Of a stretch of 5,529 bases of DNA, positions 1 to 5,527 are shown one piece after another. Every line of letters begins with the position of its first letter. Position 1 is the stretch's first letter. The notes beneath the pieces were generated by a model. The model was not told the DNA's origin and did not search any database. It saw only the letters and a list, made by a program, of their open reading frames with translations. The translations under genes were made by a program, and so were the position numbers. This stretch comes from an uncultured Oscillospiraceae bacterium (GTDB taxonomy: Bacteria > Bacillota > Clostridia > Oscillospirales > Acutalibacteraceae). Location: NCBI GenBank assembly GCA_900555805.1, contig USMJ01000093.1, positions 1 to 5,529 of the forward strand. The letters are read 5' to 3'.

Positions 1-15
1 ATCTGACTTCAGGAC

Positions 16-106
16 GGCAAAACGGTTCCCGTTCCGGGAACCGCCGCAAGGCGCCTGCGGCGCCTTGCGGCCCCGCGCTTCGGCAAGCCGAACCGCGGAT
101 TTTGCC
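16..106. repeat. Three-hairpin GGCAAAA/TTTTGCC repeat element, full copy A (91 bp)
   Basis: The element is bounded by perfect terminal inverted repeats GGCAAAA (16-22) and TTTTGCC (100-106). Inside are three consecutive stem-loops. The first is GGTTCCC (24-30) with GGGAACC (36-42), loop GTTCC. The second is a perfect 13-bp stem, 43-55 with 59-71, loop TGC. The third is CCGCG (73-77) with CGCGG (94-98), continuing as TTCGGC (79-84) with GCCGAA (87-92) around one C-C mismatch. Folded, it gives a closed cloverleaf. Related copies lie in inverted orientation at 5225-5269 and 5448-5527. With the 5225-5269 copy, homology extends slightly past the termini (GGAC at 12-15, TTT at 107-109). It resembles a REP/BIME or small non-autonomous palindromic element. 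I see no target-site duplication and do not recognise a named family. Confidence 0.85.
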
Positions 107-141
107 TTTCGCTGTCGGCGCAAATTCGCATGCTTAAATAC

Positions 142-147
142 AGGAGG
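142..147 (+). promoter_or_regulatory. Shine-Dalgarno site of the acetyltransferase gene
   Basis: The motif is a perfect AGGAGG, 5 nt before the ATG at 153. This spacing fixes the start codon. Confidence 0.9.
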
Positions 148-152
148 TATAT

Positions 153-1256
153 ATGATATCCGACGCTGAAAGACAAGACCGCCGTGAGCTTCTGAAATTC
201 ACGGGCGGAGTGTTCCGAATAAAAGCCGACAGACATGTTCCCAAGGTCTACGCTTACGACGATTTCACGGATATTCACGGCGTATACAAAGACGACGGAA
301 AGATCGTCGGCGGAATATGTGTTCTTCCGGGGAAGATTATTTTCGGCGATGAAAGCATAATCACAGCCGGAATAGGCTCGGTCGCAGTAGCAAAAAGTCA
401 CCGCAACCGCGGAATTATGGGTGGGCTGATGACCTACGCCGAGAAGAAAAGTCTCTCATACAAAGCGGACATAGGATTTCTGACGGGATACAGGGGAAGA
501 TACGAAAGATTCGGATATATTCCCTCGGGTATGAGATTTTCGTTCGACATAAGCGGATATTTCATAAAAATCAGGAAAGACAGCGTCGCTTACAATTTCT
601 CTTCGCGTCTGTCTAAGGCGGAGCTTGACCGAATTTCGGAGCTTTACAGCACTCTGCCTTTCGGCTTTGAGAGGAACAGGGAACGCCTTGAAAGCATATT
701 GAGAACTTGGCGCAGCGAGCCTTATTCCGTCACGAATGAAAACGGCGATTTTTGCGGATATCTGATATATAAACCAGATGAAAAAGCTATAACGGAGCTG
801 TTTTTGAAAGATAATAAATCCGCCGCCGAGGTACTCCGTCGGTTTGCAGAAAAAAGAAAGCTTCATTCATTTTCGGTCAGAGCCTGCTACGCTCAAAACG
901 AGCTTATCAAAGAGCTTATGGGCATAAGCGAGAGGTATCGAATTGAATCCGCAGCAAATTTCAAGATATTCAACTTTGAAAGCTTTATCGGAAAGATGAT
1001 AAAAATGCGGCTTTCGGTTGCGCCTTTACAGAGCGGCTCGCTTGTTTTGCAGATCGAAGATGAAAAATTGAAGATAACCGTCGACGGAATGAGTTCGGAA
1101 GTCGCAAAGACCTCGGACGCTCCCGACCTTGTGTTCACAAAGGCGCAGGCGACAGTTCTTTTGACCCGTCCCGAGGGTGCAATGACGGATAACGCGCTCT
1201 TCAACTCATGGGCGCCGCTTTGTCCGTTGGGGATGTTTTCTGTCGATTTGGTGTAA
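153..1256 (+). CDS. Eis-like GNAT family N-acetyltransferase
   Basis: This is a probable acetyl-CoA-dependent N-acetyltransferase of 367 residues, cytoplasmic, with no signal peptide or membrane segment. The N-terminal GNAT fold (about 1-135) shows motif A: a beta strand at 74-80, then SHRNRGIMGGLM (82-93), the arginine/glycine loop that holds the acetyl-CoA pyrophosphate. It is followed by GYRGRYERFGY (112-122). A YxRFGY segment is typical of Eis-type enzymes, where a tyrosine in this region acts as general acid; equating it with Tyr117 or Tyr122 is my inference. Residues about 150-270 look like the second, degenerate GNAT-like domain. Residues about 275-367 resemble the SCP2-like C-terminal domain (GSLVLQIEDEKLKITVDG at 295-312). 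The length is slightly under the roughly 400 residues usual for Eis. In Eis the C-terminal carboxylate takes part in catalysis; this protein ends FSVDLV. The substrate is unknown: aminoglycosides, other amines or protein lysines are all possible. It probably forms a single-gene unit closed by the terminator at 1259-1309. Confidence 0.9.
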   Translation: MISDAERQDRRELLKFTGGVFRIKADRHVPKVYAYDDFTDIHGVYKDDGKIVGGICVLPGKIIFGDESIITAGIGSVAVAKSHRNRGIMGGLMTYAEKKSLSYKADIGFLTGYRGRYERFGYIPSGMRFSFDISGYFIKIRKDSVAYNFSSRLSKAELDRISELYSTLPFGFERNRERLESILRTWRSEPYSVTNENGDFCGYLIYKPDEKAITELFLKDNKSAAEVLRRFAEKRKLHSFSVRACYAQNELIKELMGISERYRIESAANFKIFNFESFIGKMIKMRLSVAPLQSGSLVLQIEDEKLKITVDGMSSEVAKTSDAPDLVFTKAQATVLLTRPEGAMTDNALFNSWAPLCPLGMFSVDLV

Positions 1257-1258
1257 TA

Positions 1259-1309
1259 GAAAGTCACGCCGTTTTGCATTGTGCAGAACGGCGTTTTCGC
1301 TTGACTTTC
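1259..1309 (+). terminator. Intrinsic terminator of the acetyltransferase gene
   Basis: It begins 2 nt after the stop codon. The core stem pairs 1267-1278 with 1282-1293, 12 bp with one G-U pair and loop TTG, and is followed directly by TTTT (1294-1297). An outer 8-bp stem, GAAAGTCA (1259-1266) with TGACTTTC (1302-1309), can enclose the whole hairpin in single-stranded DNA or in read-through RNA. The outer stem would compete with the released U-tract form. Confidence 0.88.
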
Positions 1310-1320
1310 ACAGCAGACAC

Positions 1321-1360
1321 TGCTCGCCGCCCTGCGTTGAAAACGCAGAGGCGGCGAGCA
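1321..1360. repeat. Long imperfect hairpin downstream of the terminator
   Basis: TGCTCGCCGCC (1321-1331) pairs with GGCGGCGAGCA (1350-1360). Inside it CTGCGTT (1332-1338) pairs with AACGCAG (1342-1348), with a one-base bulge (A1349) and loop GAA. This makes an 18-bp stem. No T-run follows on either strand, so it is not a standard intrinsic terminator. It could be a processing or stability hairpin, a backup transcription block, or a remnant of a palindromic repeat. It does not share the GGCAAAA ends of the other repeats in the window. Confidence 0.8.
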
Positions 1361-1381
1361 TACCAACAGGAACGCGCGAAT

Positions 1382-1428
1382 TTATATATAAAATATAATT
1401 TTAAATGAGAACAAATTTTTATATATAA
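1382..1428. repeat. Two copies of the palindrome TTATATATAA
   Basis: The same 10-bp palindrome occurs at 1382-1391 and 1419-1428, spaced 37 bp start to start in an AT-rich block. The second copy lies 14 bp upstream of the -35 box and could act as an UP element or a regulator site. Low-complexity AT sequence makes chance a real alternative. Confidence 0.4.
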
Positions 1429-1442
1429 TTATCCGCCAATCG

Positions 1443-1471
1443 TTGACATAATTTTCTATATGTGCTATAAT
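1443..1471 (+). promoter_or_regulatory. Consensus sigma-A promoter for the bifunctional transferase gene
   Basis: The -35 box TTGACA (1443-1448) and -10 box TATAAT (1466-1471) are both perfect and are separated by exactly 17 bp. A TGC just before the -10 box (1463-1465) gives an extended -10. AT-rich sequence upstream (about 1413-1432) may act as an UP element. Transcription would start near 1477-1480, leaving a leader of about 130 nt. The quality predicts strong basal expression unless repressed or attenuated. Confidence 0.9.
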
Positions 1472-1476
1472 TTATT

Positions 1477-1505
1477 CGCTTTATATACAGAAAATATACA
1501 AAGCG
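1477..1505 (+). promoter_or_regulatory. Inverted repeat at the predicted transcription start
   Basis: CGCTTT (1477-1482) is the inverse of AAAGCG (1500-1505), with partly complementary ATATA and TATA sequences inside. It sits at about +1 to +28. It could be an operator over the start site, a 5'-end RNA stabilising hairpin, or neutral. A smaller repeat, TGTCG (1525-1529) with CGACA (1539-1543), lies further along the leader. Confidence 0.45.
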
Positions 1506-1591
1506 GAGAAAATGAAATAACAGCTGTCGTTTGTCTGTCGACATTGTTAAAAAGGGAACAACAGGCGCAAAATAAAGAAGTATACAATTTC

Positions 1592-1598
1592 AAGGAGG
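1592..1598 (+). promoter_or_regulatory. Shine-Dalgarno site of the bifunctional transferase gene
   Basis: The motif is AAGGAGG, 9 nt before the ATG at 1608. A second in-frame ATG at 1614 would be 15 nt away, so 1608 is preferred. Confidence 0.9.
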
Positions 1599-1607
1599 AC
1601 TCATTAA

Positions 1608-4600
1608 ATGGGTATGTTTGAGCATAGTTTTGACTTTTCGGTCATCACTGTTGCCGACAGCGCGATTTCGGAAGACGCGGCTAAAAGCGTCGGGAAATTC
1701 GTCAATAACATCAGCGGTCAGACTGTGGAGTTTGACAAGATTCAGATAATTTTTGTCTGCGGAAGCGACCGCGACGCTCTCGCGCAGGTCAAGAAGCAGA
1801 AGAAGAAATATCCGAAGAACATTTCGGTCGTCAAGGTCAAAACGCTCGACTTCGGCGCATACCAAACCGCGCTTCAAAAGGCTACGGGCAAGTATATCGC
1901 TTTCCCCGAGCTTTCGGCGAGATATTCGAAGAAAGCGTTCAAGTCCGTTAAAGAATTCTTCAAGGAGAACAGCGTGCCGCTCGTCAAGCTTCCCGTCTTT
2001 CTTAAGAAGGGCGACGACAAGACCTGCGTCGACAGAGCCTATCTGACCAAGCCGAAGACGGTTTCGCTCGAAGAAAATATTAAGTACGCCACACTTGATC
2101 TTAATTCATGTTTCTTCGTCCGTTCGGAGCTGGGCGATATAAGCAAGCCCGAGTTCGCCCTCAAGCTTCAGCTCAAAAAGGGCGAGCTCGGAATAGATTC
2201 CAAGGCAGGCTATAATCGTACGGTTCAATCGGGTTCGGAGATATCGAAGTTCTTCGACCTCGAGAAAATGCATAAGCTCGCCGAGAAAGAGGGTTATAAA
2301 GGAGAAGCCGCTCTTTCGGCGATGACAAAGTTCGCGTACGAAAACGGAATAGAAAAAGTTCGCGGCGAACACTCGGCGGTTCTGAACGAAAAACTCGCAG
2401 GATTCCGCAGGGATAAAGAATACGACTATAAAGTCTCGGTCGTTATCCCTGTCTACAAGGTCGAAAAATATGTCGAGGAGACTTTCGCGAGCATCCGCAG
2501 ACAGAACATCGGATTTTTCGAGAACGTCCAGGTCATCTTCGTCGACGACGGAAGCCCCGACAAGTCGGGCGAGATCTGCGACAAAATAGCGAAGAAATAT
2601 CCCTATAATGTCATCTGCGTCCACAAAGAAAACGGCGGCGTATCCTCGGCGAGAAACACGGGAATCGACTACGCCACGGGTAAGTATATCAGCCTTTGCG
2701 ATCCCGACGATTATTATAAATTCAAGGCGACATTTTCCGCCGCGTGCGAGTTGTTTGACAAAAACTATGATGAAATTGATATAGTCTCCCTGCCGATAAC
2801 ATTCTTTGAGGGAAAGGTGGGCGGACATCCGCTCAACAAGAAATTCGAAAACGGCTCAAGAGTCATAGATCTCAGATATGAGCCGTGGGCGCTTCAGATA
2901 TCCATAACCTCCGCGTTCGTCAAAGCCGAAGTTCTGAAGAAATTCAAGTTCAACACGAACCTCAGAATTTCCGAAGACGGCGATGTCACGCTCAGGATCC
3001 TCGCTCAGAAATTAAAGCTCGGCGTCTGCGCCGGCTATCCGTATATGTACCGCAGAAGAGCGGACAATTCCTCCGCCCTTCAGAACAGCATGGCAAAAGC
3101 AGACTATTTCGAAGCCTGCATGACCGACTATATGCTGGCGATGATAGACTACTACAAGAGCATACACGGCTATGTTCCCGACTCGCTCAAATATAACTTC
3201 GCCTATGAACTTCAGTGGCGCGTTTCCTATGCGAGCGCACTCAGCACGACGGTTATGACCGATGAACAGGTCAAAGGCTATGTCGAAAACTTCAAAAAAG
3301 TCCTTTCATATATCGACGACGAAATAATCGTCAACAACCCGTATGCAAGCTTCGAGCGCAAGTATAAAATGCTCGAAATCAAGGGAACGCTCGCGCCGAA
3401 AACGGAACTTGTCTGGAATCAGCCGGCAGGATACAAATACGCCCTGACTTCAAACGGAAATGTTGTCGGATTCTACTCGATCAACCCGACACGCATTCAC
3501 TTCGCGGACATAAAAGACGGAAAACTTCTGCTCGAGGGAACGAGCGCCGTTATCAACGGCCGCTTTAAAGATGTACGCGTCGACATACGCGTGAACGGAA
3601 AGGATATCCCCGCGAAAGCGCTTCCCCACGCCAACCACAAGATCTATATGTGGGGCGAACCTGTGTATGACTTTTATGCATTTTCATGTGAAATAGATGT
3701 TTCGTCTCTTACTCTTCCGGCGAATATCTTCGTCGTTATGAAATGTGACGATATCGAGATATGCAAGACATATATCACATATCAGAAGATGTCGAAGATC
3801 AACACCAAGACCAGAAATCAGTATTATTACAAGGACGGTTATGTTTTGACGGCGACGACAGCCGGAATAACGCTCGAAAAATGCGACGCCGACAGGAGAA
3901 GATCTCTCGAATCGGTTTATGAAAACGCGATCTCTCAGGTCAAGCGCATAGAAGACGAAGACAAGGAAGAAATCATCAAGCTCAGAAAAGAATATTTCGA
4001 GCTTAAGCCGACTGTCAAAAAGCCGATATGGCTCATCTCGGACAGAATAGACAAAGCGGACGACAACGGCGAGGCTTTCTTCAAATATCTCGTTGAAAAT
4101 CACTCGCAGGATGTCGACGCGTACTTCATATTAAGCAAGGACAGCGACGACTTCGAGCGAATGAGCAAGATCGGCCCGACGGTTGACGCGTTCTCCCATG
4201 AGCATAAGCTGTTGACGCTTCTCGCCGACAAGGTCGTTTCATCGTCGGCGAACGAGAACACGCTCGACCCGTTTCATCCTTACAGATATATCTTCAACGA
4301 CATTCTGTCATATAAATTCATATTCCTTCAGCACGGCGTCACAAAGGACGACTTATCCGGCTGGCTGAATAAATACAGCAAGAACATTCTCGGCTTCGTC
4401 ACTTCGGCTAAACGAGAATTCGATTCCGTCGTCAAACAGAAGGCGTATAACTACACCGAAAATGAAGTCTGGCTGACGGGTATGCCGAGATTCGACAGAC
4501 TTTATCACGACGAGAAAAAGCTCGTAACGATTGCTCCTACATGGCGAAAATATCTCGTTTCGGACACAGATTTTTTCACAGGTATCCGTCCGTTCAACGA

Positions 4601-5123
4601 CGCTATTTACGGCAGCGATTATCTGAAGTTCTATGACGCGCTCTTAAGCAACGAAAAGCTCATCGAAGCCGCCGAAAAATACGGCTACACGCTTCAGTTT
4701 ATCCCCCATCCGCAGATGGTGTCGGCTATGCCGGCGTTCAAGTTCTCCGATAAGGTCAGGGTTCTTGACGCGGCGACGAGCTACCGCGACTTGTTCGCTC
4801 AGAGCGATCTCATGATAACCGACTATTCATCGACGGTGTTCGACTTCGCTTATCTGAGAAAGCCGATAGTTTATGTTCAGTTTGACCGCGACGAATTCTA
4901 TTCTGGCCACAGCTATTCGAAAGGCTACTTCGACTATGAGCGCGACGGCTTCGGCGAGGTCGAATACGACCTCGACTCCACGGTTGACCGAATTATCGAG
5001 TATATGCAGAACGGCTGCAAGCTCAAAGACAAATACAGAGAGCGGATAGACAACTTCTTCGCGTTCAACGATAAGTGCAGCTGCGAGAGAATATACAACA
5101 AGATAATCGACATGGATAAATGA
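1608..5123 (+). CDS. Bifunctional GT2 glycosyltransferase / TagF-like CDP-glycerol glycerophosphotransferase
   Basis: This is a 1171-residue multidomain enzyme for a teichoic-acid-like or other phosphopolyol surface polymer. It has no signal peptide or obvious membrane helix, so it is cytoplasmic or membrane-peripheral. Residues about 10-131 form a degenerate GT-A copy. Residues about 275-480 form a canonical GT2 domain: SVVIPVYK (277-284), VDDGSPD (312-318), NGGVSSARN (342-350), metal-binding DPDD (365-368) and a probable catalytic SEDGD (455-459). A helical linker (about 490-600) and a beta-rich stretch (about 600-760) follow, then a charged helix (about 765-800). Residues about 800-1165 are the Glyphos_transf GT-B domain: FLQHG (906-910, His909), TGMPRFDR (957-964), APTWR (976-980), IPHP (1032-1035, His1034) and ITDYSS (1070-1075). 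The two histidines match the essential pair known in TagF. Known family fusions carry this combined name. Donor sugar, acceptor and polyol are unknown; CDP-ribitol or another nucleotide-linked polyol is an alternative. Its own promoter and terminator suggest a monocistronic unit. Confidence 0.92.
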   Translation: MGMFEHSFDFSVITVADSAISEDAAKSVGKFVNNISGQTVEFDKIQIIFVCGSDRDALAQVKKQKKKYPKNISVVKVKTLDFGAYQTALQKATGKYIAFPELSARYSKKAFKSVKEFFKENSVPLVKLPVFLKKGDDKTCVDRAYLTKPKTVSLEENIKYATLDLNSCFFVRSELGDISKPEFALKLQLKKGELGIDSKAGYNRTVQSGSEISKFFDLEKMHKLAEKEGYKGEAALSAMTKFAYENGIEKVRGEHSAVLNEKLAGFRRDKEYDYKVSVVIPVYKVEKYVEETFASIRRQNIGFFENVQVIFVDDGSPDKSGEICDKIAKKYPYNVICVHKENGGVSSARNTGIDYATGKYISLCDPDDYYKFKATFSAACELFDKNYDEIDIVSLPITFFEGKVGGHPLNKKFENGSRVIDLRYEPWALQISITSAFVKAEVLKKFKFNTNLRISEDGDVTLRILAQKLKLGVCAGYPYMYRRRADNSSALQNSMAKADYFEACMTDYMLAMIDYYKSIHGYVPDSLKYNFAYELQWRVSYASALSTTVMTDEQVKGYVENFKKVLSYIDDEIIVNNPYASFERKYKMLEIKGTLAPKTELVWNQPAGYKYALTSNGNVVGFYSINPTRIHFADIKDGKLLLEGTSAVINGRFKDVRVDIRVNGKDIPAKALPHANHKIYMWGEPVYDFYAFSCEIDVSSLTLPANIFVVMKCDDIEICKTYITYQKMSKINTKTRNQYYYKDGYVLTATTAGITLEKCDADRRRSLESVYENAISQVKRIEDEDKEEIIKLRKEYFELKPTVKKPIWLISDRIDKADDNGEAFFKYLVENHSQDVDAYFILSKDSDDFERMSKIGPTVDAFSHEHKLLTLLADKVVSSSANENTLDPFHPYRYIFNDILSYKFIFLQHGVTKDDLSGWLNKYSKNILGFVTSAKREFDSVVKQKAYNYTENEVWLTGMPRFDRLYHDEKKLVTIAPTWRKYLVSDTDFFTGIRPFNDAIYGSDYLKFYDALLSNEKLIEAAEKYGYTLQFIPHPQMVSAMPAFKFSDKVRVLDAATSYRDLFAQSDLMITDYSSTVFDFAYLRKPIVYVQFDRDEFYSGHSYSKGYFDYERDGFGEVEYDLDSTVDRIIEYMQNGCKLKDKYRERIDNFFAFNDKCSCERIYNKIIDMDK

Positions 5124-5163
5124 TTTTCGGTACACCGAGTATGTGCTTAAAATGAATAGCAAT

Positions 5164-5196
5164 AAACGCCGCGATTCGCTCTGAATCGCGGCGTTT
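5164..5196 (+). terminator. Terminator hairpin of the bifunctional transferase gene
   Basis: AAACGCCGCGATTC (5164-5177) pairs perfectly with 5183-5196 (14 bp, loop GCTCT), 40 nt after the stop codon. The 3' arm ends GTTT and is followed by GGGTTTGG, a poor U-tract. On the minus strand the T-run is again only the stem end (TTTATT). It is probably a terminator, possibly helped by the downstream repeats, or alternatively a 3'-end stability hairpin. Confidence 0.75.
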
Positions 5197-5224
5197 GGGT
5201 TTGGTGGGGTAGGTGGGCGCTAAA

Positions 5225-5269
5225 GGCAAAACCCGCGGTTCGGCTTGCCGGAACGGGAACCGTTTTGCC
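5225..5269. repeat. GGCAAAA/TTTTGCC repeat, deletion derivative (45 bp)
   Basis: This copy is inverted relative to the copy at 16-106. Its reverse complement is that element with 38-83 removed. The flanking arms match 26 of 26 (5248-5273 against 12-37) and 28 of 29 (5222-5250 against 81-109), overlapping by a shared CGG at the join. The missing 46 bp contain the 3' arm of hairpin 1, all of hairpin 2 and the 5' half of hairpin 3. The terminal 8-bp inverted repeat GGCAAAAC/GTTTTGCC survives. A further outer repeat, CTAAAGGC (5220-5227) with GCCTTTAG (5275-5282), brackets it. Confidence 0.88.
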
Positions 5270-5274
5270 GTCCC

Positions 5275-5354
5275 GCCTTTAGATGAGAGTTCGGCTTTCT
5301 GATCAGACCCGAGTGAGCCTTGCCTTTAGATGAAAGCCGGGCTTTCTGAGCTGA
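5275..5354. repeat. Pair of 33-bp direct repeats (GCCTTTAGATGA...)
   Basis: The units lie at 5275-5307 and 5322-5354, offset by 47 bp and about 80 percent identical by eye. Both begin GCCTTTAGATGA and share CTTTCTGA. The second contains a perfect hairpin, GAAAGCC (5332-5338) with GGCTTTC (5340-5346). In the first, GAGAGTT (5285-5291) could still pair with GGCTTTC (5293-5299) in RNA through G-U wobbles. The units are adjacent to, and share their GCCTTTAG start with, the border of the 5225-5269 element. Confidence 0.75.
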
Positions 5355-5447
5355 ATGTTAGTATACCGTCGGCTCTCCGAAGCAAGCTTCGTATCGCCGC
5401 AAGTGCAGCTTCCAAGCGCGGTGATAAAGGGCAGCGCGGTGGGGGGT

Positions 5448-5527
5448 GGCAAAAGCTCCGCTAAAGCGGAGCGCCGCAGACCGCCGCGGCGGTCTGCGGC
5501 GGTTTCCCTGACGGGAAACCTTTTGCC
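5448..5527. repeat. Three-hairpin GGCAAAA/TTTTGCC repeat element, full copy B (80 bp)
   Basis: Terminal repeats are GGCAAAAG (5448-5455) and CTTTTGCC (5520-5527). Three hairpins are packed without spacers. The first is GCTCCGCT (5455-5462) with AGCGGAGC (5465-5472). The second is a perfect 30-bp palindrome at 5472-5501. The third is GGTTTCCC (5501-5508) with GGGAAACC (5513-5520), loop TGAC. Read on the minus strand it has the same order of parts as the copy at 16-106, with different but still paired stem sequences. On the plus strand the last stem is followed directly by TTTT, and on the minus strand the first stem is likewise followed by TTTT. The copy ends 2 nt before the window edge. Confidence 0.85.

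Larger units (their letters stand above)
1..152. other. 5' intergenic leader upstream of the acetyltransferase gene
   Basis: No coding sequence is supported here. Most of the stretch is the three-hairpin repeat at 16-106; the rest is a short linker (107-141) and the ribosome binding site. I see no convincing sigma-A promoter between the repeat and the start codon. The acetyltransferase is therefore probably transcribed from beyond the left edge, or from a promoter I do not recognise. In the first case the structured repeat would be in its 5' leader or would attenuate read-through. Confidence 0.6.
1257..1607. other. Intergenic region between the two genes
   Basis: This 351-bp gap is not coding. 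From left to right it holds the acetyltransferase terminator, a second 40-nt hairpin, an AT-rich block (about 1380-1440), a consensus promoter, and a leader of roughly 130 nt with small inverted repeats ending in a strong ribosome binding site. A short open frame at 1208-1408 overlaps the gene end and runs through both hairpins; it has no ribosome binding site and is treated as spurious. Confidence 0.8.

Noticed and set aside
9..401. Minus-strand 130-residue frame covering the left repeat
   Set aside because: Its C-terminal part is the translated palindromic repeat and the rest is antisense to the acetyltransferase; no support for expression.
893..1366. Minus-strand open frame of 157 residues
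   Set aside because: It lies antisense to the acetyltransferase and runs through its terminator hairpins; no ribosome binding site and no recognisable domain.
1208..1408. Plus-strand 66-residue frame overlapping the acetyltransferase end
   Set aside because: It starts inside the acetyltransferase with no ribosome binding site and reads through two hairpins; its arginine-rich composition is an artefact.
1394..1429. Additional TATAAT hexamers at 1394-1399 and 1424-1429 as promoters
   Set aside because: They fall in low-complexity AT sequence. The first has no -35 box and the second has only a 3-of-6 match (TTAAAT at 1401-1406), compared with the perfect promoter at 1443-1471.
2106..2828. Minus-strand open frame of 240 residues inside the large gene
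   Set aside because: It is antisense to the conserved GT2 region, whose motifs on the plus strand are unmistakable; a codon-bias shadow.
5225..5527. Complete insertion sequence
   Set aside because: No transposase frame lies between any pair of repeat ends and no target duplication is visible; at most these are non-autonomous elements.
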